Below are positions 1 to 9,774 of a stretch of 64,000 bases of DNA, piece by piece. Within the stretch, counting starts at the first letter, position 1; each line of letters opens with the position of its first letter. The stretch is from Skeletonema tropicum (lineage: Eukaryota > Bacillariophyta > Thalassiosirophyceae > Thalassiosirales > Thalassiosiraceae), in contig CM074129.1 in assembly GCA_037178625.1 (NCBI GenBank), positions 3,286,001-3,350,000 of the forward strand, read 5' to 3'. The position numbers and the translations under genes were made by a program. The notes under the pieces are model-generated. The model searched no databases, had not been told where the DNA came from, and saw nothing but the letters and a program-made list of their open reading frames with translations.

Positions 1-384
1 GAGCGTATCGTCAATATCAGCGATGTCAATGCACTCCAAATTTTAGAGTTTGCGATTCATAATGGGCTGGATTGGCTCAGAAATGCTACGCTTTCCACTC
101 TGGCAAATAGTGATTACGACGGCTTGTTTGACAAAATCAAAGGTCTTGAAGAGTGTTGCTCTTCAATTTCGTCCGAGTTTGAAGCTGTAGTAAGAGCTAC
201 AGAACAGGCCAGAACAAAGCAGGCACCTCAATTGTTTCAAGGCATCTCATTTCGTGGCTGCTTGGGACTAGTTGTGACGTCATTATCGTCATTCCTCTTG
301 CTCCGCATACAGATAGAGAATGAATTCATTGCTGCATTGACGAACGTTTGTTTCTGTTTCGCAATCGCATTTTTCTTCTTGTGA
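1..384 (+). CDS. 3' end of a membrane-anchored protein of unknown function
   Basis: Frame 1 is open from base 1 to the TGA at 382-384 (127 codons), so this is the C-terminal part of a gene that starts left of the window. The first half is polar and helical (LQILEFAIHNGLDWL) and loosely resembles the helices that follow a BTB fold, but it is too short to assign. The last 40 residues form two hydrophobic stretches around a short charged turn (RIQIENEF), which suggests a C-terminal membrane hairpin. It converges on the CDC16 gene with a gap of about 95 bp. The family is not recognised. Confidence 0.55.
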   Translation, partial: ERIVNISDVNALQILEFAIHNGLDWLRNATLSTLANSDYDGLFDKIKGLEECCSSISSEFEAVVRATEQARTKQAPQLFQGISFRGCLGLVVTSLSSFLLLRIQIENEFIAALTNVCFCFAIAFFFL

Positions 385-479
385 TGGAAGTTCTGTGTCA
401 CTGCACGCAAATCGAGACCCTTGACGTCTCATATTAATGCAAACTAAGTATGTCTTACATGAAATCTCTCTCTCTTTCT

Positions 480-3290
480 CTACGCAAGGCTCATGTCGAC
501 ATCCTCAGCCACAGAGTAACTGTTGTCAGCTTTGCCCAACCCATCAAGAATTGAACTGCCAATTCCTCTTCTTTGAGCCTGCATATCCATGTCAGCATCA
601 AGATCGTCAATGGCAGCAAATACTGACGATCGTGGGTAAGTAACAGCCTCTGACAAAGCTCGCGTAAGCATCTCTGAGCTGAACGGATCTTCCGGCTTCC
701 GACTGAGTGCTTCATGATAAGATTCAATCGCTCCATCGATATCCCCACTTAAATGTTTCGCGAAACCCATCGCGGCGTACGCAGAGTAACTCCCAGGATT
801 CAACGAAACGCTCTTCTCAAAACAAACAATGGCCTCCGAATAACATCTCATCTTCCTGTAACTCTGCCCAAGATTGAATATTGTTGGCTCCCAGAACTTA
901 TCATTACAGCGTTCAATGCATTCGGTGTCCGCTAAAGTGTTGGCATTTGTAGCACCAACGATTGATGCAGAAATAGACCGACCTGAAGGCGTCTTGACTG
1001 CGCAAAGGACCGTCGATGGAGGTTGTGCATTACTATCCTCCGAGCGACGTTTGACATGTGGAGAAGTGGGATCAAGTGATTCTTGTGCCACCTGTTGCTT
1101 TCCCTTCCCTTCGCTGCTCAGCAAGATATATCCCTCCATGCCCAATGCTTCATCAGTGGACGTCAACGCAGAAGATTCCGCTTCAACATGTAATCGCAAT
1201 GCCTTTAAAAACCAAAAGGCAGCATCTTCCATATCTCCGCGTCTATACGACCACACACCCAACTCGTTACAACATAAGGGATCCGAGGCATCGGTTTTCT
1301 GTGCAGAGGTAAGGAAATGCCCAGCCAAACTCAAATGATTGGTTCTCAAATACTCCATTCCCATGTACAATAAAGGAACATGACTACCGGCATACTTATT
1401 TTGGGCAGCACGGAAAGATGCCAGCGCTTGATCACTCTCGTCGCACACCGCAAAGGAGCAGCCAAATCCAATCCAACATTCGGCACTGCTTGGGTCCAAC
1501 CTTGTGGACCGACTGAAATGACGTTGTGCAAGGTCATACCGACGACAGAGGTAGTAGTAACTCCCAACAGCAAACCAGGCGAGAGAATTCTTTGGATCTG
1601 CATCTACAAGACGATGCGCCAATTCAAATAATCGACGCTTGAGCCCAAGTCCAACCAGTGTTGCAACATGGACATACCCGGCAGTGCGACAGAATGGATC
1701 GTACGCATCAATAGCCGTACAGTAAGCAAGTGCAGAACGGAGGTCATGCGATCCATAGGCTCGAATGGCAGCGTGAGACAAAATGTCGGATGATTTACCA
1801 AGATGGTGCTTCGTGGCCAAATTACGGAATGCTTCATCGACATTTTGGCTAAACGAATGATCAATGGAAGGTTTTCTTCCAGTCACACTGACAAAGTCTG
1901 GTGAACCCAACGAAAGGTGTGACGGAGTCGGCAGCCCTTCATGTTGCACTGGCGATGCATCAAACTCACTAGGGTGATCACCATCACCAAGCGACGATGA
2001 TGAAGTCGGGGGCAGCGTCGTTACACCCAAACCACCCCGCAAACGTGCCAAATATGCATCCCTCAACCAAGAAATACCCATCGCCTCTTCCCCACCAATA
2101 TCATGACCACCAAAATTGAGAGATGCCACCCATCGTCGTTCCTCCTCGGGATCAAGTAACCGTCGTTTTACAACATAATCCAAAGCCTCAATGCACCTGG
2201 CATCAATCGTTAATGCCATTCTCAAGAAAGGAATGGCACGATGAGAATTGGAAATTTCATCATATGCCACCCCCCTTGCTGCACAGAGACGTGACATGGG
2301 ATGAATCCCCTCCATCATCAATTGCAGCGATGAGAATTGCACTGATTGGATATTATCCGCCAGACGGAAGAGACGTTCATCATCTCCATCATCAATCAGC
2401 GCCATATGTGATAGGGATTGTTCCCTCCATTGACGAATATACATTTCATCTGCCAATTTGGCATCCAATTCATCATCCTCTTCTTCTTCCTGCTCCTCCT
2501 CTCCCACATCATTACCAAGATTGTTTGTAGTACTCTCCCCATTCTTTGCTGTTTGATCCACAAGTCGATATCCATACCCAAACACACCCCATTCCACAGG
2601 AGGAGGAGGGGGTGGAAATCTCATCGCCTCTTCATATACGGCAATGGCTCGTTCATATTCACCTGCCTGAACGAGACATTGTCCTGCCAAGAGTGCTGCC
2701 TCGGTACGGAGGAGGAGAGCATTGCGTATCCCTTCCTTATTGCTAATGTTGTGAATCTGGTAATTTAATGCATCATCATCATTTGTTGTTGTTGTTGCTG
2801 TACACTTTGATCCAAACCAGTACCGTCATTGCTACTACCAACAACATTACCACCACCACCACCGCCATCACCTTCACCATGATATCTGCTACACTACTCC
2901 CCAAACCAAACCCAATCAAACCACTCTTATCCAATATCCAAATAGCACGCTTCCCCTCCCCCCTCAAACTCATGGCACGTGCTGCCAAATAGGCATCATC
3001 GGGTCGTCGACCATTTGTTTTGGCATAGAGTGCTTGATGCGTAGAATGCGGCTGTGGTTGGATCGGGTGTTGTCATTCTCATGCTGCTGCAGTGATTATT
3101 GTTGCTGTTGTTGTTGGGTGAAGTTGCTGGTAACTGCATCCCGAGGAGAGATTGGACGAAGAATCGTAGTTGAATGGTTTCATTGTCTTGACCGATTTGA
3201 ATTAGATAGTTGGAAAATGGTGCAGTCATCGTTCTGTCAAGTACCCACTGTGCTGTTGTTTCTATCATCGTGTTCATTGTGAGCAGCAGC

Positions 3291-3325
<35 letters not shown>

Positions 3326-3788
3326 CAACATTGTCAGCAGCGCTACCACGAGCAACAGCAACCCCCCTAGCAGCCATTGCAGCCATATTCATGGCCGTTG
3401 CAGCCGCTGCCTGAGACGCCGTATTATTCTTTGGAGAAATTGCCGCCAGAAATGTATTTCCGGCGGCTGTGGTAGTAGAGGCAGCAGATTCTGGCGATAA
3501 TAGGTCATTATTGTGATGATGATGAGTGGTTGCTGTTCGTGATGCTGCTGCCTGTGTTGCTGGTGTTGTGGCTGCTGCTGCAGCTGCTGTACCGTAGGAG
3601 AGACGACCTCGCATTGCATCGAGGGAGGGTCGACCACCACCACCACCGCCGCCGCCGGACGTGGTGCTACTGCTCAGAAATGATCCTCCTCTTGGACGGT
3701 GGTTACCACCGGCACCTCCTCCAGCTGCAGCCGACGATCCTCGTGGAGGTGCTGGTGATCTCCCTGTCGAACTCCTACCCGTCGTCAT
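480..3788 (-). CDS. CDC16: CDC16/APC6 subunit of the anaphase-promoting complex, read with three +1 frame changes
   Basis: This is a TPR scaffold subunit of the APC/C ubiquitin ligase. The last 736+ codons carry the family's TPR array: WFAVGSYYYLCRRYDLAQRHF, then GFGCSFAVCDESDQALASF, LLYMGMEYLRTNHLSLAGHF, NELGVWSYRRGDMEDAAFWF, and after an acidic loop NLGQSYRKMRCYSEAIVCFE and AMGFAKHLSGDIDGAIESYH. Order and spacing match CDC16. The N-terminal part (LYAKTNGRRPDDAYLAARAM, then AALLAGQCLVQAGEYERAI) also fits the family, but it lies in three other frames. The frames join by single-base skips near AGC codons at 3254, 3034 and 2799, giving about 1,101 aa from the ATG at 3788. Short introns could replace one or more of these joins: possible GT..AG pairs flank the low-complexity parts. 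The first 150 residues are a poly-Ala/Thr/Ser/Gly tail with a trinucleotide repeat at 3290-3322. Confidence 0.85.
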
Positions 3789-5235
3789 TGTCAATATTAC
3801 TCTTGTCAATATTTTGTGCGTGATTTCTCAGCAATTTCAATTACTAATACTGTACTATTGAGTTCAGCTTGCAAGTTTTTTTTCAATATCAGGCTGATGG
3901 TGGCAAGCAAGGTATCGATAAGATCCTAATGGCCAAGGGATGAAGATTACCACTGCAAGGAAGGTCGAAATCTTCCTATTGTAGTTACTGTGTTATTGAG
4001 GGTCGTAAGATGACATTTTTCACCATGGTCTGGGTCCATTTTCGATGGTTGATCGCAAGTGGGTGCCGGATGTACATAGGAACTTGTATGAAAGGAAACG
4101 GTACTGTTTTTTTATCGGAAGCCACACTCATTGACACAACTTCAAGTTGGAGCAAGTTGGAGGAGGTTGCTTAATTGTGCGACGCTTAGCACTTTTGCTA
4201 CCCACATAAATACAAACGGCGGTTAGTTAGTCGCGCGGAGAGAGAACTGACGAGCGCGACGATACAAAGACGGAGCTGAAACTCCCACGAGAAAAGAAGT
4301 TATTAAGCGTCGCTCAAGTGCGAGCACTGGACCTAGGTTCTTGCTCGTCATCGCCTCTGACTTCCCTGCACTCAAGGGATACAGTGAGGTGGTCCGATAC
4401 AACCTTCCAGACAACAACAGAGAGACTGTGGGTGTGGTGCCAAACATGTGTGGGTTTAAATCTACGATGCGAACCCACACCCCTAGATGCAAGACGGGAA
4501 CATCGAAGATGTTTTCGATACCCCGCTTGGTCAAAGGGTGGGGAGTGGGACGCTTAAAACTATCTAGACAACCGATGCCGAAAAACCCACACACTACAAT
4601 GAGTGCATTGGTTGGATGAACAACCAAAAAAGAATGGCAGGGGCGGTAGCAAGTCGAACCATCACACCTGAGGAGTGAAGACACCCGTCTCGACTGTCCA
4701 TCACCACAAACAAAATAGGTGCTTGCAAATTTTTTTTTTTTTTTTTTTTTTTTTAACACAAGATAAATAAGTGATTAGTTTAGGATGGTATTCAGGAGAA
4801 ATTCATCTCAATGGAACAGTATCTTTATTGAGAAAGTTTCACAAAAGTTGCAGATTTCACACAAGTTTCGTACACTTCGCGCACATACACTTGGCACACA
4901 CCTCGCACACACTTCTCAAGGCGGAATTTGGAGAAGAACTTTCAACACTAGAGGAAGGCGCATTCATGAACTGATACAAATTGGAACGAATCGTTATCGG
5001 ACCTCACAGACGTATCAATTTTAGTTACAGGTTGTTCTCAAAGATTGCTACGACAAATAATTAAAAAAACACCAGTAATTTCTATCTGAATTTATTGTCG
5101 TGTCAAATCAATAATATCCCTATTTAGCTCATGCATGCAGCATGCTTTTCAAATACACGAAGTTCTCCTTTATAACTTTCGCAAGGCTTCGTAGCTATCT
5201 TTGCTCATCTGAAACACTACCTTCACAGCTTTTTC
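3789..5235. other. Intergenic region with a T tract and no convincing gene
   Basis: About 1.4 kb lies between the start of CDC16 and the end of the SelW-like gene. It holds a run of about two dozen T at 4731-4754. A 178-codon minus-strand frame (4223-4759) begins with poly-Lys only because of that T tract read in reverse. It has no recognisable domain and no support for its start. No tRNA, snRNA or transposase similarity was seen. Confidence 0.5.
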
Positions 5236-6301
5236 TTATTTGAATTTCGCACTCATAGCCTTGAGCTTTTCCAATCTCATTATTGCATCTGTCATAGCTT
5301 GTCCACGTTGATCAATCTCCAACTGTTGCTGATTCCCCTCCAAACCACCATTCACAGCAGCAACTGCACCAATATTATCACTCCCCCCCGACGACGACGT
5401 GTCACGCAATGCATCCTCCTTATTCTTATACATTGTACTCGGTCTACGTTTCTTCCTCGCCTTGACTAACTCCTGTTCTAACTTTTCCATACTGATAAAA
5501 ATACTCCTCCCTCCAGCGAAATTTACTTCACCACTTTGATTCTCACGTCTGGTTTCTTCATCGTCACCCTTGTCTTTATTAGCTGATGATGAGCTAGACG
5601 ATGTTCGAACCTTGAGAATCATTGTCTTCTTTTTTCCAACAATAACCTTCCCATCTACAAGAACTTCAAAGATTAGCCCTTCACCTGCATCCGATCCGAC
5701 CTTGGGCACTACCCTCCGTTCCAAGAGCACATCGGGATGATAACTCTTAATTTTATCTGCCACTGTCAAGTAGAATGGTCGTAACCCCGACGATGCCGAG
5801 TAGCGAATGGTAACTTTCACACGCTTCTCTTGCATGGTGAGATATTTCTGATAGGTCATCATGGGTGCCTCGGGCATGAATTTGCCCTCGTCATCGGCGA
5901 GTAGTTGTTGTTCGTAGCTGAGTTCTTCGAGAGCCAAGAGGGTGCGAGCCTCCTCCGCAGCTGCCGCGGCTGCTAATTCTTCTTGCTGTTTGCCTTGACT
6001 GATTCGAAATCGGAGCTGTTCTGCCAAGCGTGCCTCTTGGAAGGATGACATGTCGATTTTACTGGATGATGTGTGTAGCGCCTGCCGACGAGGTATTATT
6101 TGGAACGCATCAACATGATATATTTTGGTTGTCGATAATAGCACTATTATTGTAGCTGAGAGTGCCGCCTAGCCGCGACTGCATCATAGAGGACATCATC
6201 ATGCTACCTATGGATTGCTAAAGGTTTCTTACTTCCTGTTGATTTACTGTAGTATGATGGATGGCGATGGTGAAGGCGAATGTGGAAAGAAACGTCATCA
6301 T
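5236..6301 (-). CDS. Selenoprotein-W-like (Rdx) protein lacking the redox CxxC/CxxU motif
   Basis: Residues about 135-200 match the Rdx/SelW fold. VTIRYSASSGLRPFYL aligns with the strand, redox loop and helix start of selenoprotein W, and GLIFEVLVDGKVIVGKKK with its FEV..GK...KK end. Both positions normally held by Cys and Cys/Sec are Ser here (Y-S-A-S-S-G; codons TCG, GCA, TCG, TCG), so thioredoxin-like chemistry is not expected. The gene is best read with one 64-bp intron (6232-6169; donor GTAAGA, acceptor CTAG). That restores an ATG at 6301 and a hydrophobic N-terminus ending in HVDAF, a possible signal peptide plus plastid motif, and gives 333 aa. The region after the domain is low-complexity and charged. 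It shares a 227-bp upstream region with the divergent bestrophin gene. Confidence 0.7.
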
Positions 6302-6528
6302 GGTGGTCAAGCTCGGAGCTCGGAGTGATGTGTTCGTTTGGCATCGATCTCTATCTTCCATGTAGAGAGTGATAGATGCATGTCGCAACGCCACTCACAA
6401 GCATCAAATCACTTTGCTTCAAAATTCATTTGTGTCAAAGTCAAAAAAGTCCGGAAGGCCATCCGGGGACACCAAACAAGGAATGAAATGAATGAACACA
6501 ACACCAATACATCAAGGAATACAAGACG

Positions 6529-7921
6529 ATGATGGTTCTTCGAACAATAATACTCGTCGGCAGCTTCGTCAGCGTAGAGTCCTTTCAGCTGCCATTGAAT
6601 AGGCGAGTATTTTCATCTCCGAAGCTCTTCAAACAGAATGTCGTATCAGCTGCAAATCGTGAGCAGTCGATCATCTCTGCTTCTTCGTCAGCTGTAACAA
6701 CTACGACTACGCACACACCAGTCACGTCATCACATACATCCATACTCAACAACAACAAAAACGATGCTGATAGTCTCTTGAAGTTTTCCACAGACATCAA
6801 GCACGTCCTTTACAACTTAAGAGCGAATGAATTCGACCCTTGCATTCCCAAGCATTTGATGGGACATCAAACATCATCGCTTTCCTACTCTAAAACATGG
6901 ACACTTGATGACTGGGAATTCCACAACAGTCGAAAGCGCTACTTTAGATATCTAAAGAATATTCCGCATTCGAGGTTAATGAGGCGAATTATGCCACAGC
7001 AACTTTTCTTGCTGATGTGGACAATCCTTTCAGTATATCTGGAAGATCAATTTCTGTCAACGTACAAGCCAAAGATTCCACTTTCTGCTCTTGGCACGAT
7101 ATCTACATTTGTGGCATTTCTATTGACGTTACGTAAGCAATCAAGCTTTGAGTCGATTGATGGAGGCTAGGACACTGTGGTCCAAAGTTATCTTGAATAC
7201 ACGTGAAATGTCATCTTTGATTGCTTCCTTTATCTACCCTGTTGACAAGCAGCTAGCTTTACTTCTGGGCAGGCACGTGGCACTATTTGGCTGGCTACTG
7301 AAATCGCAGCTGCGCTTTACGAAAAAGGATGATGTTGTGGAACTTGTTCGAGTTATGTTACCAAAACGTGATGCAGACTACCTATTATCACAACGTCAAA
7401 AGAGTGTTGCTGTGATCACCAGAATCAGGCAAGTGCTTGCTCATTTAGGAAAGGCGCACAAACTCACCACTGCTGAAGAAATTGCGCTTGACCATACTGC
7501 TCATGCATTAAGCGAGGCTATCACATCTACCGGTCGGATTCGAGCTTCACCAATTCCAACTCTCTATACATCTCATACAAGTAGATTACTGGTGTTCTAC
7601 TTATTCTGCTTGCCACCAGCATTGCATCTGTCGGGATTGGACGGTATAATGACAACCATCTTGACAATGGTTGTAGGCTTCGCAATGTTTGGTCTTGATG
7701 AGATCAGTCACCTATTCGAACAACCGTTTAGAGTGATTCCCATGTATCAAATGTCGAAAAGGAGTATGGCAGCAGTTGCCGATTCTTTCTGTTGTAGGCC
7801 ACCTGCACTGGATGGAGAAGAATTTGGAGACGACAAGGAGAAGGATGTGGCACAGAGAGAGCTTACATCATATTGGAGTAATAAAGATATGGCTCAGGTA
7901 TCGGACAACTTGATGGAGTGA
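6529..7921 (+). CDS. Bestrophin-family anion channel, probably plastid, with one +1 frame change
   Basis: The sequence has the bestrophin/RFP-TM layout. WTLDDWEFHNSRKRYFRYLK is the helix before TM1, then RRIMPQQLFLLMWTILSVY, then ALGTISTFVAFLLTLR, followed in the next frame by NQALSRLMEARTLWSKVILN, which is the family's FRTN..Y.RW.EGR.LW block. A C-terminal hydrophobic hairpin (LLVFYLFCLPPALHLSGL and TILTMVVGFAMFGLDEIS) and the acidic segment before FRVIPMYQM complete it. The N-terminus is a signal peptide ending VSVESFQ, a diatom plastid-type motif. The match to the family is unbroken on both sides of the frame change at 7132-7146. No normal intron fits, since the only GT..AG there spans 13 nt and would delete conserved residues. 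One skipped base gives 463 aa. Related proteins act as thylakoid chloride or bicarbonate channels. Confidence 0.85.
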
Positions 7922-8305
7922 AGTGCAAGAAGAGATACCTACTGATAATCTTTCTAAGCCTACAAGGCAAGGACCGACTGTTGTTCGTTTGACATGATAA
8001 ATGTAGAGATATAGGCTAGGAGTATAACTATGAGTTCTGTCCTCACAAATGTGCTGTTATTTTATTTGAAACAACGAAAAGAAAACACGTCGGCTCGCGC
8101 TCTTGATGACACTTTGCTTTCCTCCTCCTCACTTCCACACTCCAACTGTTGTTCTTCATTAAAAGTTCTGCCGATGGCAATACTTAGAGAGCAACAGACT
8201 GAAGGCTGTATCATCATGGCATTACACGCTCTATCTCATCGTCAACTTCAGTGTACGCAGAAGATGCATTGTGAACAGCGCAATCGCAGCTTTCATCGGC
8301 GGAAA

Positions 8306-9637
8306 ATGTCTCATGTGGCCATCATTCCAATGCTCATGATGATCGCCTCCACAAGCACAACATATGCATTTGCCCCGCGGTCCTTTCCCTCTCATCATGG
8401 TGCATCATCTGCATCCTCTTCAATACAAAGAACGCAACCTGGAGTGAAATCTGCTTCTATCAGGGGACGGAATGCCTATTCTCAATGCTGGAATGTGCCG
8501 AATGATGATGAATTACCAGAACAACAACTTGAAACACCTCCTGACTCGAGCATCGAAGAAAACAAACTAGACAATTTGATACCATCCGCAATGATATCAT
8601 CCAGAAACTCATTTGTTACAACAAATTCTGCCACGAGGATGGGCCCGGGCAGTAGATCTCTTGGTGGTATCTCATCATCTGCGTTGCTTTCCTCTGAAGC
8701 AGATCAAACTTCTTCTCTACCACTGTTTCAATCAACACCAGGTGGTTCCGTTCGATCGTCCCAAGAGGCATCTCCTTCTAATATTTCAATCGGCAGCAAC
8801 AATGGCACTGGATCTTGGAAAGAGCGGTTATTAGATGTTTCCAACTTTGCATCACTATTATGCGTACTCGACTGCACACTCTTACCATTGGTTTCTATTG
8901 CCATCCCAGCACTCTCATGGGGTGTAGGGTTCATTATTGGTTCCGGAGGAGCATCTACTGCAGTACCACCTGCTCTTTCTGCGTTCCTTGCATATTTACC
9001 AGTATTATCTCATGGGATAGCGCTCTACTTTGTGATTCCCGTAGGCTTGCTGACTACTGTTATCAATTTTTTCTTTGGTCATCGAGAAGTCAAGTTCAGC
9101 ATGTCAGCATTGTTCGGTGTAGCGTTAATATATGCTGCAAATTCGAGCACTGGGGTGGGTATTCCGAGCATCGACGCGTGGTTACAATCGACTGGTATTG
9201 TGGCAGGAGGTGTGCATGATCATGCCGGACATGTCCACAATGCTTGTGGAGCTGTTGTTGGAGCTGCCACCAATATGATGGCTCATACATGTCCAGAGGG
9301 GTGGGCTCATCGTATGACAAATACAATTGGGTGCGCCTTTTTGTTGGGTAGCAACTATGCTAGCCGTAAGTACATGGAAGAGAAGAATGCAGGATGTGCG
9401 GCCAGTGCGTTGGCCGAAGCGTGGGGTGGAGATTCGGGAGGAAGACAAATGGTGTGTCCTCCTGGTTGTGGGTGTGAAAGGCCTTCATTTGGAACGAAAG
9501 GAAGCAGCAGCAGTCGGTTGGGTGGAGAGACGTTCTTTCAATGGGAACGAGCATCACCTGGCAGCGAAAGAAGTAGTTTAGGTGGCAAGTCTGGTGGGGT
9601 TGCTGGAGGAAGGCTGTTCACTAGGTTACGCCGTTAA
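8306..9637 (+). CDS. MerC-like membrane protein with plastid targeting sequence
   Basis: The ATG at 8306 is preferred over the upstream one at 8030 because it directly starts a signal peptide (MSHVAIIPMLMMIAS) that ends in TYAFAPRSF, a classic diatom ASAFAP-type motif. After a Ser-rich transit-like stretch of about 150 residues comes a four-helix membrane domain resembling MerC: NFASLLCVLDCTLLPLVSIA with the paired cysteines of helix 1, then helices around GIALYFVIPVGLLTTVINF and SMSALFGVALIYAA, and a last helix GCAFLLGSNYASRKY after HRMTN. A His-rich loop (HDHAGHVHNACG) and a Cys-rich tail (CPPGCGCERP) could bind metal. Metal import or binding in a plastid membrane is an inference from MerC. 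The predicted length is 443 aa. Confidence 0.65.
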   Translation: MSHVAIIPMLMMIASTSTTYAFAPRSFPSHHGASSASSSIQRTQPGVKSASIRGRNAYSQCWNVPNDDELPEQQLETPPDSSIEENKLDNLIPSAMISSRNSFVTTNSATRMGPGSRSLGGISSSALLSSEADQTSSLPLFQSTPGGSVRSSQEASPSNISIGSNNGTGSWKERLLDVSNFASLLCVLDCTLLPLVSIAIPALSWGVGFIIGSGGASTAVPPALSAFLAYLPVLSHGIALYFVIPVGLLTTVINFFFGHREVKFSMSALFGVALIYAANSSTGVGIPSIDAWLQSTGIVAGGVHDHAGHVHNACGAVVGAATNMMAHTCPEGWAHRMTNTIGCAFLLGSNYASRKYMEEKNAGCAASALAEAWGGDSGGRQMVCPPGCGCERPSFGTKGSSSSRLGGETFFQWERASPGSERSSLGGKSGGVAGGRLFTRLRR

Positions 9638-9774
9638 GTGTAACAAAAGAAGTTCGAATATTAGTCTAATGTATTAGTATTGTATGCACTGGCTGCTCAA
9701 GTGAAAGTTGTGATATCTGCGTTCATAACAATCCGTGCCTTCCATAGGCATCTGGTTGTTGGTAAAAGACAGAA

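Noticed and set aside
4223..4759. 178-codon minus-strand frame beginning with poly-Lys
   Set aside because: The start comes from a T tract read in reverse, no domain is recognised, and overlapping plus-strand frames of similar length exist.
5790..5830. Selenocysteine (TGA) in the SelW-like protein
   Set aside because: The motif codons are TCG and GCA; no TGA is present in the domain.
7133..7145. 13-nt GT..AG micro-intron in the bestrophin gene
   Set aside because: Far below normal intron size (64-93 nt here), and its removal would delete the conserved (T/S)N residues.
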